A DNA stretch of 28,830 nucleotides, taken from NCBI GenBank assembly GCA_937904535.1, contig CALELC010000461.1:1-28830 (forward strand). Reading direction: 5' to 3'. The translations under genes were made by a program, and so were the position numbers. Source of the DNA: an uncultured Planctomycetaceae bacterium (GTDB taxonomy: Bacteria > Planctomycetota > Planctomycetia > Pirellulales > Pirellulaceae). Shown here one piece after another: positions 15,808 through 25,100 of the stretch; the first letter of the stretch is position 1, and each line of letters begins with the position of its first letter. The notes under the pieces are model-generated. The model searched no databases, was not told where the DNA came from, and worked only from the letters and a program-made list of their open reading frames with translations.

Positions 15808-16965
15808 TTAGCGGCTAGCGACCTTGGTGCCGTCGAAATCGAAGCTCACGTCGTGCGACGAGCCGGCGACCAAATCGAGGGTGCGCTCTTGGCTGACCAG
15901 CGTGCCGTCGACTTCGGCGGTGACGCGGATCGTGTAACCTTCCCACTGCTGGCCAGCGGCAAGCTTACGCGAACGGAAGGTGCGGACTTCGCCTTGGCCT
16001 TCGGTTTCGTTGCCGGCCAACACGACCTTCGCATCAGCGGGCACGCGAACGGTGACGACCGTTTCCAGGGCATCGCCATTCTTAGCAACCGCAGCGGCCT
16101 CCGGTGCATCGAAGACCATCCGCTCGGTCGAACCGGCACGCATCTTCACGGTGCGGCGGACCGGTTCTGCGGCGCCTTCAAAAAAGACTTCGACTTCGTA
16201 CTTGTAGAGCAGGTCCTTCTTCAGGCCCTTGGACATGAACTGACGAATCGGACCAGTGCTGGTCGTGGGCAAGCCATTGACGTGCACGAGCGCCGTTTCA
16301 GGAACGGCGACGGTCATCAGCACCGAGTCTTCGCCGATTTCGGCTGCTTGATCGCTTTCGGGGGCAGTGCCTTCAGCGGCGGGGGCGGGCTGTTGGGGGG
16401 CTGCTTCTTCGTAGTAGTACAGCGGAGCCGAGGAGAATCCGCCGGAGCTACCACCGCTGCTGCCGCCACTGCTGCCATAGCTGGCGGCATAGGGCTTGTA
16501 ATATCCGCCCGAGCTTCCGCCGCTGCTGCCGTAGCTAGCGCCACCACCGCTGCTGGCGTAGCTCACATATCCGCCGCTGCTGCCGTAACCACCGCTGCTG
16601 CCATAGCTGGCGTAGGCGGCGACCTTAGCGGCGTGATGCTCGTGCAGCCGATGGAGCAAGCGGCGCACAGGCCCTACATGACCGTGACCATGACGGCCAT
16701 GTCCATGATCGTAACCCCCCGACGATCCATAGCCGCCCGAAGAACCGTAACCCCCCGACGATCCATACCCGCCGGACGAGCCGTAGCTGTCTGCTACGGA
16801 TGAGTAGCCGCCGGACGACCCGCCGTAGCTACCATAGGAAGCAGCCACGCCGCCCCCTGATGAACCGTAGCCGAAGCTCGAGCCGTAGCCGGCTTGAGCC
16901 GCTGGGCTGGCAGCGATGGCAGCCGCCATGACCGCCGCACCCGACAAAATTCGCAAGTTTCGCAT
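15808..16965 (-). CDS. Secreted TIGR03000-type protein with GSSGGY repeats
   Basis: This 385-residue exported protein has a signal peptide (1-25, MAAAIAASPAAQA) and a low-complexity region of Tyr/Gly/Ser repeats (GSSGGY and variants, about 27-75 and 120-175). A His-rich basic insert, DHGHGRHGHGH then LLHRLHEHHAAK (about 80-112), splits the repeats. An acidic Pro/Ala linker leads to two C-terminal beta domains of about 80 residues that resemble the planctomycete TIGR03000 domain (VLMTVAVPETALVHVNGLPT and VVTVRVPADAKVVLAGNET). The repeats suggest an extended surface or matrix protein, and the His-rich segment could bind metal; both are inference. AGGAGG at 16978-16983 supports the ATG. Confidence 0.88.
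   Translation of the reverse strand: MRNLRILSGAAVMAAAIAASPAAQAGYGSSFGYGSSGGGVAASYGSYGGSSGGYSSVADSYGSSGGYGSSGGYGSSGGYGSSGGYDHGHGRHGHGHVGPVRRLLHRLHEHHAAKVAAYASYGSSGGYGSSGGYVSYASSGGGASYGSSGGSSGGYYKPYAASYGSSGGSSGGSSGGFSSAPLYYYEEAAPQQPAPAAEGTAPESDQAAEIGEDSVLMTVAVPETALVHVNGLPTTSTGPIRQFMSKGLKKDLLYKYEVEVFFEGAAEPVRRTVKMRAGSTERMVFDAPEAAAVAKNGDALETVVTVRVPADAKVVLAGNETEGQGEVRTFRSRKLAAGQQWEGYTIRVTAEVDGTLVSQERTLDLVAGSSHDVSFDFDGTKVASR
16690..16790. repeat. 36-bp-period tandem repeat inside the GSSGGY coding region
   Basis: Near-identical copies of a 36-base unit, containing CGTAACCCCCCGACGATCCA on the plus strand, occur at about 16710 and 16746, with diverged copies on either side. Each encodes two GSSGGY hexapeptides on the minus strand. 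The near-identity at nucleotide level points to recent unit duplication. Confidence 0.65.
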
Positions 16966-17052
16966 GGGTTTCGCACCCCTCCTGTTGTATTGACGACCGT
17001 AAACCCGTCGCTCCTCGCGGGACCGACGCCGAGTTTTGTTACCCTACTTCAT

Positions 17053-17080
17053 AGAATACTGGCGCGACTGTGAGGTTCAA
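17053..17080 (-). promoter_or_regulatory. Putative sigma70-type promoter of the TIGR03000 gene
   Basis: On the minus strand TTGAAC (17075-17080), a 16-base spacer and TATTCT (17053-17058) lie about 90 bases upstream of the ATG at 16965. Together with the AGGAGG ribosome-binding site and the strong terminator this makes a well-defined single-gene unit. Confidence 0.5.
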
Positions 17081-17476
17081 GCAGCACGCGAAGATTTTGG
17101 CGCTTAAGAAAAATAGGAAGTTCGGGTTATTTGGGCTAAAGATTGGCACCCGCTTGGCCCGACCGGTGCAGATACATCCTGCGGGGTAAAAGCGAGGGGG
17201 TGTGTATCGCCTTGCGGACGGGATTTCGATCGGCAGATTCGGGTGGTGAGGCAGCAGCGTCTGCTCGGTCAGCGACCTGCTTGCTGAGGAACTCAAGCGC
17301 GAGCAACCGGCATTCCAACTTGTCCCTCTGGCTGCACATTCGCCTGCTGCCGGCCTAATCCGCTAAACTACAGCAATCGATCCCAGCCGCGCGATTGCTG
17401 CGGCGGTTCGCACCCACTCCCGCTGGCCGGTTCTGCCCACCGGCTGTTGCGCCCCTCAGCACCGGAAGTTCGCTCG
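17081..17476. other. Divergent intergenic region, TIGR03000/radical SAM genes
   Basis: About 400 bases between divergent genes. Short open frames on both strands lack ribosome-binding sites and look like noise. An AT-richer patch at 17080-17150 contrasts with the GC-rich surroundings and is the likely promoter zone. A small GCCGG/CCGGC hairpin lies about 50 bases before the radical SAM start. Confidence 0.4.
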
Positions 17477-18790
<1,314 letters not shown>

Positions 18791-18953
18791 CTCGCATGGC
18801 TTAGCTGGAGCGTGCCAACTCCAACAGGTCGGAGCAGCCGAGAAAGTCCGAGTTTGCCTCCAGGTCACTCGCAAAAAATCGCCTTCCGGCTTACCATCGC
18901 GGGAAACGGTATTTCAACCTCTACCTGCCCCTTCAGCATCACGGGCCGTGCAC

Positions 18954-20696
18954 ATGCCGCTTTGGCAAATCGATATCTATCCGGCTGATGGTTTTGTTGA
19001 CCGCGATGGCCAGCGCACCAGCCAACAAATCAGCGAACTCGGACTGGGCGACGCGGTCGACGTCGACTTCGCCCGCGGCTATCTCGTCGAGGGTGATTTG
19101 CAACTGGCTGACGCTGAGCAACTTGGCCGTGTATTGCTCAGCGATAGTGTGACCGAGCGGGCGGTGGTGGCTGCGGTCGGCGACGAACAATTGTCCGAAC
19201 CGCCTGGCGACAACCCGACGCTGGTGCAGGTGTTGCCCAAGCCCGGTGTGATGGACCCGGTAGCCCAAAGCACGATCGCTGCGGCACAAGATGCCGGTTG
19301 GCCGGTGAGCGCCGTGCGGACACTTCGCAAATATTGGCTGCCGGAGCTGACAGCGGAACAGCTAGAGGTGATCAGTCGCCGCGCGCTGTCCAACGACTCG
19401 GTCGAACAGGTCGTGCTGGGGCCGCTGCAGATGGACCGGCTGAGCGTCGGCGGCAGCTACGAGTTCGCGCTGCAGCACGTCCCCATCCGTGCGCTCGACG
19501 ATGACGGACTGATGGCTTTGTCGCGCGACGGACAGTTGTATTTGACGCTTGTTGAGATGCAGACGATCGCTCAACACTTCCGCGACCTGGGCCGCGATCC
19601 AACCGATATCGAACTGGAAACGATCGCGCAAACCTGGTCGGAGCACTGCAGTCATAAGACCCTCGCCGGACGGATTCATTACGTCGGCCCGAGTGCTGAT
19701 GGCACGCCGGGTGGCGATGTGCGGCAGTTTTCCAACATGCTGAAGGAAACCATCTTTGCCGCCACGCAGACGATCCGCGCGGTGGCCGGCGATGCCGACC
19801 GCTGCGTCAGCGTCTTCAAAGACAATGCGGGAGTCGTGCGGTTTGATGACCGGTACCACGCCTGCTTCAAGGTCGAAACGCACAACCATCCCTCGGCACT
19901 CGAGCCCTATGGGGGCGCCAATACGGGGCTGGGCGGCGTGATCCGTGATCCGCTGGGAACCGGTCTGGGGGCGAAACCGGTCTGCAACACCGACGTATTT
20001 TGTTTTGCTCCGCCGGACACACCGGTCGATCAACTGCCGCCTGGGGTGTTGCACCCACGGCGAGTGATCAACGGCGTGGTTGCGGGTGTGCGCGACTACG
20101 GCAACCGAATGGGGATCCCCACGGTCAACGGTGCGATTTACTTCGACCCGCGGTACCTCGGCAACCCGCTGGTGTACTGTGGCAACGTCGCGCTGCTGCC
20201 GGTCGGGATGGAGGACAAACGCGTTGAGCCGAACGATTTGATCGTCGCCATCGGTGGCCGCACCGGGCGTGATGGGATTCACGGCGCGACGTTCTCGTCG
20301 GCCGAATTGACGAGCGAATCCGAATCGCTCTCGGGCGGAGCCGTGCAAATCGGTAACGCGATCACCGAAAAGATGGTGATGGACGTGCTCCTGCAGGCTC
20401 GCGATCGTGGGCTCTACAACGCCGTGACCGACTGCGGGGCTGGCGGCTTCTCGAGCGCCGTCGGCGAGATGGGCGAAGAACTCGGCGCCGAAGTTTGGCT
20501 GGAAAAATGCCCACTCAAGTATGACGGTCTGAGCTACACCGAAATCTGGATCAGCGAGGCTCAGGAGCGAATGGTGATGGCCGTTCCGCCTGAGAAATGG
20601 CAGGAACTGCTGGAGCTGGCCGAGAGCGAAGGGGTCGAGGCCGCGGCGATTGGTCAGTTTGTACCGACCGGGCGACTGCTGCTGACCTACCAATGA
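18954..20696 (+). CDS. purL: PurL, N-terminal half, ending at an in-frame TGA
   Basis: This is the first 580 residues of phosphoribosylformylglycinamidine synthase (FGAM synthase), step four of purine synthesis. ATG 18954 (MPLWQIDIYPADG) is the start; the open frame reaches back to 18594 but that part is not PurL-like. Residues about 1-135 are PurS-like (VLPKPGVMDPVAQSTI). Then come the linker, the active-site TWSEHCSHKTL (about 225-235), KVETHNHPSALEPYGGANTG and the first AIRS-type domain, ending VPTGRLLLTYQ. The stop TGA 20694-20696 is followed in the same frame by the rest of PurL, so this is an interrupted gene or the first chain of a split enzyme. No glutaminase domain is present, so a separate PurQ is expected. 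Confidence 0.9.
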   Translation: MPLWQIDIYPADGFVDRDGQRTSQQISELGLGDAVDVDFARGYLVEGDLQLADAEQLGRVLLSDSVTERAVVAAVGDEQLSEPPGDNPTLVQVLPKPGVMDPVAQSTIAAAQDAGWPVSAVRTLRKYWLPELTAEQLEVISRRALSNDSVEQVVLGPLQMDRLSVGGSYEFALQHVPIRALDDDGLMALSRDGQLYLTLVEMQTIAQHFRDLGRDPTDIELETIAQTWSEHCSHKTLAGRIHYVGPSADGTPGGDVRQFSNMLKETIFAATQTIRAVAGDADRCVSVFKDNAGVVRFDDRYHACFKVETHNHPSALEPYGGANTGLGGVIRDPLGTGLGAKPVCNTDVFCFAPPDTPVDQLPPGVLHPRRVINGVVAGVRDYGNRMGIPTVNGAIYFDPRYLGNPLVYCGNVALLPVGMEDKRVEPNDLIVAIGGRTGRDGIHGATFSSAELTSESESLSGGAVQIGNAITEKMVMDVLLQARDRGLYNAVTDCGAGGFSSAVGEMGEELGAEVWLEKCPLKYDGLSYTEIWISEAQERMVMAVPPEKWQELLELAESEGVEAAAIGQFVPTGRLLLTYQ

Positions 20697-20717
20697 AACA
20701 CCGTCGGTGAATTGTCG

Positions 20718-21920
20718 ATGGAGTTCCTGCATGATGGCCGTCCGCCGGTGATTCGCGACGCCGTGTACAACCCGCCGCCGGTCACTCCGCTCCGGCCGCA
20801 GCCGCTGGCACGGGCCGAAGGCAACCGCGTGCTCGGTGATATCCTGGGATCGCTGAATGTCGCCAGCAAACACTGGGTGATCCGCCAGTACGATCACGAA
20901 GTGCAGGGCGGCAGCGTCGTCAAGCCGCTGGTGGGACCGCAGTGCGACGGGCCAAGCGATGCCGCCGTGGTGCGGCCGCTGCTGGAGTCGCGCCGCGGGC
21001 TGGTGATCGCTTGCGGCATGAATCCGCACTACGGCGACTACGACACCTACCACATGGCCGCTTCGGCGATCGACGAAGCGGTCCGCAATGCGGTCGCGGT
21101 TGGTGCCGATCCGAAGACCATCGCGATCCTCGATAACTTCTGCTGGGGTTACACCGACCGGCCGGAGACGCTGGGCTCGCTCGTCCGCGCCGCGATCGCC
21201 TGCCAAGACTTGGCGGTCGTTCTCGGAACTCCGTTCATCAGCGGCAAGGACAGTCTCAACAACGAGTTCAGCTATCTCGATGCACAGGGTGAGAAGCAAT
21301 CGATCGTCATTCCTCCGAGCCTGTTGATCAGTGCGATGGGGCAGATCGATGATGTGTCGCTGGCGGTGACCATGGATCTGAAGCGCGCTGGCAACCTGAT
21401 CTACTTGGTAGGGGACACCTACGAAGAGCTCGGCGGGTCGCACTACTCGCTCGTTTCCGGCCTCACCGGCGGCCACGTTCCCGAGGTTAACCCGCAGACC
21501 GCGAAGCGGACCTTCGATGCCGTGCATGCTGCAATCTGCCAACGGCTGGTGCGCAGCGCCCACGACCTGAGCGAAGGCGGGTTGGCCGTGGCGGCTGCTG
21601 AGATGGCGATGGCCGGGCGGCTGGGGATGCGGCTCGATGCCAGCAGCGTCGATGCGACCGAGGCTTGGCCGGCGGAGAAAGAGGAGCTGTCGGAAGTTGG
21701 TAAGCTGTTCAGCGAATCAAACACCCGGTTCTTGTTGGAAGTTGCTCCCGAACAAGCGGCGGCGCTGGAGGCGATTTTTGCCAATTCGTCCGTTCCGCTG
21801 CGGCGACTCGGCGAGGTCCAGCAGGAGCCTCAGGTACAGATCTACCTCGAGCAGCGACTGGTGGTCGACATGCCGATCGAAGAACTGTTACAGCGCTGGA
21901 AAAACCCGCTAAACTGGTAG
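20718..21920 (+). CDS. purL: PurL, C-terminal half, in frame with the upstream half
   Basis: This is the second half of FGAM synthase, 400 residues from ATG 20718 (MEFLHDGRPPV). A TTG at 20712 is an alternative start. It carries the second AIRS-like unit: VLGDILGSLNVASKHWVIRQYDHEVQGG, GGMNPHYGDYDTYHMAASAIDEAVRN-type segment, ILDNFCWG, TPFISGKDSLNNEF and SAHDLSEGGLAVAAAEMA. It lies in the same frame as the upstream half; only the codon TGA at 20694 separates them. Read through, the product would be 988 residues, the expected size for a planctomycete PurL. GGTGA at 20706-20710 sits seven bases before the ATG and could allow re-initiation. Its coding quality shows no decay. Confidence 0.9.
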   Translation: MEFLHDGRPPVIRDAVYNPPPVTPLRPQPLARAEGNRVLGDILGSLNVASKHWVIRQYDHEVQGGSVVKPLVGPQCDGPSDAAVVRPLLESRRGLVIACGMNPHYGDYDTYHMAASAIDEAVRNAVAVGADPKTIAILDNFCWGYTDRPETLGSLVRAAIACQDLAVVLGTPFISGKDSLNNEFSYLDAQGEKQSIVIPPSLLISAMGQIDDVSLAVTMDLKRAGNLIYLVGDTYEELGGSHYSLVSGLTGGHVPEVNPQTAKRTFDAVHAAICQRLVRSAHDLSEGGLAVAAAEMAMAGRLGMRLDASSVDATEAWPAEKEELSEVGKLFSESNTRFLLEVAPEQAAALEAIFANSSVPLRRLGEVQQEPQVQIYLEQRLVVDMPIEELLQRWKNPLNW

Positions 21921-21937
21921 TGTGGTCGAGTATCGGC

Positions 21938-22045
21938 GTCGCCGATCGCTCTGCCGATCAGAGTTAGCATATAGTCGCCGATCGCTCTGCCGATCGGAGT
22001 GAGCATATAGTCGCCGATCGCTCCGCGATCGGAGCCTACAAAGCC
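21938..22045. repeat. Hairpin repeat block B, part 1: three 36-bp tandem units
   Basis: Three units start with GTCGCCGATCGCTC at 21938, 21974 and 22010, an exact 36-base period. Units 1 and 2 contain CCGATCG-CTCTGC-CGATC(G/A)G and end in GAG(C/T)...AGCATATA. Unit 3 has the perfect CCGATCGC-TCC-GCGATCGG hairpin (22014-22032) followed by AGCCTACAA. The block begins 18 bases after the purL stop. Confidence 0.85.
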
Positions 22046-22147
22046 GGTTCGACCGGCGGAGCGGTCGACCACGGAGTGATCGGAGCCTACAACGTCGGTT
22101 CGACCGACGGAGCGGTCGACCACCGAGTGATCGGGGCCAACAGTGCT
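22046..22147. repeat. Hairpin repeat block B, part 2: two 51-bp tandem units
   Basis: Two copies of a 51-base unit start with GGTTCGACCG at 22046 and 22097. Each forms a hairpin with arms TCGACCG/CGGTCGA around GCGGAG (or ACGGAG, copy 2) and continues GACCAC(G/C)GAGTGATCGG. The second copy is more diverged at its right end. The hairpin is the same type 2 element found at 12237 and 12361. Confidence 0.85.
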
Positions 22148-22207
22148 GGAGCGGGCGACCACCATACGGTCAGCCCCCAAACGCCTCATGTCCATGAGAC
22201 CGACCTT

Positions 22208-23197
22208 ATGATCCTTCCCGCTTCTCCGACAGCGCTGAGCGTGATCGTTTCCCGCGGTCATTCGCGCAATCCCGAAAAGCGAGCGATCGAAGCGGCGTTG
22301 GTCGAATCGGCGGAAGCGATTCCTGGGGTGCGGGTGTTGGATGTCCCGCATCTGTACGATCTCAAAGCCGACAGCGAGATCATCCAGACGCTGCGGGCTA
22401 CCGACGGCGCCCTGATCGTCGCATCGTGGCTGTTCCCAAGAGCGACGCACTGGCTGTTGGACCGCCTCGGGATCCGGGGTCAAGTCGGAGCCACTTCGTT
22501 CGACGAGCCGGACGAGGATGAGTCAGCTACCGCTGGAGCGACCGAGGCCCAGGAGCCACGTGTCGCCGAACTGTTCCCGCGCGAGCAGCGCGTGATCTAC
22601 AGCCTCGACATGCGAGCTGGTGATGCGGAACGCCTGGTCAAGGAACTGCAGCGACTCGCCGAGCAAACGGTTGCCGCGGCAGAAACCGCTGCCGATGCGG
22701 GCGACGCTCTCACGTCGTTGCCGGCGCTGCGGTTGGATGATCCTGCAACACGCCGCTGGTACCCGGTGATCGACTACAGCCGCTGCACCAACTGCATGGA
22801 GTGCATCGACTTTTGTTTGTTCGGGGTGTACGGCATCGACGGAGCCGAAACGATTCTCGTCGAGCAGCCCGACAATTGCCGCAAAGGCTGTCCGGCCTGC
22901 AGCCGCGTCTGCCCAGCCGGAGCGATCATTTTTCCGCAGCACAAAGCCCCAGCGATCGCTGGGGCCGCAGTCGATGGTGACGAAGGCTTTAAGATCGACC
23001 TATCGTTGCTCTTCGGTGCTCCCGATCAGTCGGCCGACCCGATCGCTCTGGCCGCGCGCGAGCGGGACGAGCAGTTGCTGTTGGCGGGCCGCGCGGTTGC
23101 CGGCATGCCCCAGCGCCGCAGTCGCTCGCAAACGCCCCCTGCCCCGCCCGACCAACTCGATGAGCTAATCGACCAATTGGACCAGTGCGAGTTGTAA
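22208..23197 (+). CDS. Ferredoxin-domain protein with two 4Fe-4S motifs
   Basis: From ATG 22208 the protein has 329 residues. Residues 1-90 look like a small alpha/beta domain (LSVIVSRGHSRNPEKRAIEAALVES, DGALIVASWLFPRATHWLLDRLGI). An acidic linker and a helical segment (about 125-160) follow. Two cluster motifs come next: CTNCMECIDFC (193-203, CX2CX2CX3C) and CRKGCPACSRVCP (224-236, CX3CX2CX3CP). The C-terminus is hydrophilic, Pro/Gln-rich. It probably transfers electrons, but I recognise no named family for the whole chain. The frame is open back to 22076, but that part is repeat DNA, so the ATG at 22208 is chosen. It follows purL and the repeat block. Confidence 0.8.
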   Translation: MILPASPTALSVIVSRGHSRNPEKRAIEAALVESAEAIPGVRVLDVPHLYDLKADSEIIQTLRATDGALIVASWLFPRATHWLLDRLGIRGQVGATSFDEPDEDESATAGATEAQEPRVAELFPREQRVIYSLDMRAGDAERLVKELQRLAEQTVAAAETAADAGDALTSLPALRLDDPATRRWYPVIDYSRCTNCMECIDFCLFGVYGIDGAETILVEQPDNCRKGCPACSRVCPAGAIIFPQHKAPAIAGAAVDGDEGFKIDLSLLFGAPDQSADPIALAARERDEQLLLAGRAVAGMPQRRSRSQTPPAPPDQLDELIDQLDQCEL

Positions 23198-23281
23198 GCG
23201 CTCCTTGAAGCCGAACAGCGGATGCTAGGCTGGATTTTGAGTGTCGGCAGTCAGCGACAGGCTGACAGCAAACGTCGCGCG
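23198..23281. other. Convergent gap with a weak hairpin
   Basis: This 84-base spacer lies between the convergent ferredoxin-domain gene and the TonB-like anchored protein gene. It holds GTCAGC-GACAG-GCTGAC at about 23250-23266, which may help terminate either transcript. There is no T-tract. Confidence 0.3.
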
Positions 23282-24133
23282 CTATTCGCTTCCAAAGTAA
23301 TCGCTGCCTGAGGCGAATGCCAAGCTTTGCCATTCATGGGCGAAACTGCGGCTAGACTTGAGGCAGACCACCTGCATCGGTAGGCGCAGATGCCATCGGC
23401 TCGCGACTTGCCGGAGCTTTTCCATCGGAAGTGGCGACTCGGACACGATCACGATCAGGTGCGTTGATGGTCTGACGACGTAGGAGCGTTCGTCGGATGA
23501 ATCCCGTTCAAACATACGTTCGGCCCAGTCGAGCACCATTTCCCGTACGGATTCGCTCTCGGGCCTTCGGACTGTAGCCGAGTCTCGCAGAGGTACAAAA
23601 ACGACAGATGAGATGTGTTGTGGGCGAATGCGGATCAACTCGGCGGAAACCGCTGACAACATTTCTCGTCGAGTCTCTGTGGTGCCGCCAATACGGACTC
23701 GCAGACCAGCAGGATCATCGCCAAAGTAACGTGAGGTATCGAGCATCCCTATAACAGGATGGGCGAGCAGATTTTCAGCAAGGTCGCTGGGCTGACTGTC
23801 AGAGACTTCACCTTCACTTGACGCACCACCGCCCAATCCAGCTAGCGAGTTGTTAAAGCCTTCTGCATCGGCAACGCTGAGGGGCGGAACAGCAATCAGC
23901 GCGTTCGTAAGTGGCTCGTTCAGCATCTTGGATGGAAGTTCAGCTGCGGCAATGTGGAGTACTTGCAACTCGAGTTGCTCATCCCGCACCCTGTCCAGCG
24001 TGAACGTGAGAGCTGGCTGGACCTGGCTTTTCCAGGTGAAAAGGTAGCCAACCCCGAGCAAGATTGCGTGCAATCCGAGCGACGCAGCGAGCGGGAGGAT
24101 ACGGATCTCCTTGCCTCGCTGTCGTCGATTCAT
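23282..24133 (-). CDS. Hypothetical protein with TonB-like N-terminal anchor
   Basis: From ATG 24133 the protein has 283 residues; GGAG six bases upstream (24140-24143) decides this start over the ATG at 24232. A basic N-terminus (MNRRQRGKEIR) precedes one hydrophobic segment (about 12-34, LPLAASLGLHAILLGVGYLF), the arrangement of TonB and similar envelope anchors. The rest is extracytoplasmic: a Gly/Ser/Glu linker (LAGLGGGASSEGEVSDSQPSD, about 120-140), then a mixed alpha/beta domain with RVRIGGTTETRREML and THLIVIVSESPLPMEKLRQVASRW. No domain is recognised, and the family's C-terminal TonB motif is not evident. The upstream LRR gene ends 172 bases away. Confidence 0.75.
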   Translation of the reverse strand: MNRRQRGKEIRILPLAASLGLHAILLGVGYLFTWKSQVQPALTFTLDRVRDEQLELQVLHIAAAELPSKMLNEPLTNALIAVPPLSVADAEGFNNSLAGLGGGASSEGEVSDSQPSDLAENLLAHPVIGMLDTSRYFGDDPAGLRVRIGGTTETRREMLSAVSAELIRIRPQHISSVVFVPLRDSATVRRPESESVREMVLDWAERMFERDSSDERSYVVRPSTHLIVIVSESPLPMEKLRQVASRWHLRLPMQVVCLKSSRSFAHEWQSLAFASGSDYFGSE

Positions 24134-24305
24134 AATCGGCTCCATCTCTGGGCGGATCGGTTTACCGCGTTGCAGAACAGCGCAGCAAGTACAGCCAGCT
24201 ATGACGCCAACTCCTGGCTTGACTGCTATCAATCGACGAAGGCTCTGCTCTGCCTGTCAATGTTCAAAGATCTGCAGGCAATCGGTTCTCGCCAAGGCTT
24301 CGCAG

Positions 24306-25001
24306 CTAATTGGTCGACACGGCTGCGTCACCGGTTTCTTGTTCCGCGGTTTCAGTTTCCTCGGCCTGCTCGGCTGGCGCAGGAGCGGGTGGATCCATAA
24401 ACTTGGTCAAGTTAGGCATCTTGGCCTGAAACGCGGCACCGCCCTCTTCGGTGATTCCGGTACGGCCAGCGCGCAAGATCTCAAGCGCCTGCAGCCCCTC
24501 CAGATGCTTGAGCCCCTCATCGGTAATCCGCGTTTGGAACAGATACAGGCTCTTGAGGTTGGTCAGTCCCGACAGGTACGCCAGGCCTTCATCGGTAATT
24601 CGCGAATCGCTGAGCACCAATTGTTCGAGTTTGGTGAGATTGGTGAGGTGTGACAGGCCCTCATCGTCGACTTTGGATTGTTTCTGATAGCCGCCACCGA
24701 GACTGAGCTTTTTCAAGTTTGTGAGGTTGGCGAGGTGGACCAATCCGGCACCCGTGATGTCGGTGCCGCTGAGGTTCAGCGATTCCAGTGAGTCCAGTCC
24801 GCTGAGGTGCACCAGGTCGTCGTCTCCGACCGGCGCGGCTTCAAGATTGATTTCTTGCGCCTTACCCTCGGCGTTCAACACGACTTTAGCCCCCAGGGCT
24901 TCGAGTGCTTGCAGGGCCGCACGTTGACCGGAATCCAGATTGCTGCATCCGAGGATCGACAGGGCGAACAGAGTAACCACAAACAGGGCGCCAGCCTTCA
25001 C
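24306..25001 (-). CDS. Leucine-rich-repeat lipoprotein
   Basis: A lipoprotein signal (KAGALFVVTLFALSILGC, lipobox LSILGC, lipidated Cys 19) starts from GTG 25001. AAGG lies six bases upstream, and the two upstream ATGs (25052 and 25088) sit inside or before the terminator at 25045-25076. After a short spacer come about six LRR units of about 24 residues (LVHLSGLDSLESLNLSGTDITGAG, LAYLSGLTNLKSLYLFQTRITDEG), of the type common in planctomycetes. The C-terminus is a Pro/Glu/Thr-rich tail. The protein would be tethered to a membrane and probably binds another protein; no partner is identified. Length from the GTG is 231 residues. Confidence 0.88.
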   Translation of the reverse strand: MKAGALFVVTLFALSILGCSNLDSGQRAALQALEALGAKVVLNAEGKAQEINLEAAPVGDDDLVHLSGLDSLESLNLSGTDITGAGLVHLANLTNLKKLSLGGGYQKQSKVDDEGLSHLTNLTKLEQLVLSDSRITDEGLAYLSGLTNLKSLYLFQTRITDEGLKHLEGLQALEILRAGRTGITEEGGAAFQAKMPNLTKFMDPPAPAPAEQAEETETAEQETGDAAVSTN

Positions 25002-25044
25002 AATAAACCTTGGGGTAAAAGTGCAGAGCGTAGTTGTCGGATAG

Positions 25045-25076
25045 AAAAACATCGTCCGCGACGACGCGGACGATGT
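25045..25076 (-). terminator. Rho-independent terminator after the 60-residue lipoprotein gene
   Basis: A perfect 12-bp stem ACATCGTCCGCG with loop ACGA (25049-25076) is followed on the minus strand by a T-tract (TTTTTC). It lies 24 bases past the stop of the small lipoprotein gene and argues that the LRR gene begins downstream of it. Confidence 0.85.
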
Positions 25077-25100
25077 GATCGAGATCAAAAGGAGGATGTT

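Noticed and set aside
17039..17358. Small open frames on both strands before the radical SAM gene
   Set aside because: They overlap each other and the predicted promoter, lack ribosome-binding sites and show no protein-like features.
20694..20696. Selenocysteine or recoded UGA in purL
   Set aside because: No known PurL uses selenocysteine, no SECIS-like hairpin is evident just downstream, and other genes here (for example at 965 and 4580) end in TGA as a normal stop.
19362..21563. 733-codon open frame antisense to purL
   Set aside because: It lies opposite clear PurL coding sequence, including catalytic motifs, crosses the purL break and has no family resemblance. Long antisense frames are expected in GC-rich DNA.
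21938..22147. CRISPR array
   Set aside because: The repeats are self-complementary hairpins with no unique spacers, the two periods differ, and no cas genes are present.
21842..22483. 213-codon minus-strand protein with repeated DHSVVDRS and AIGDYML motifs
   Set aside because: The repeated peptide is simply the translation of the intergenic hairpin repeats; it has no ribosome-binding site and crosses real genes on both sides.
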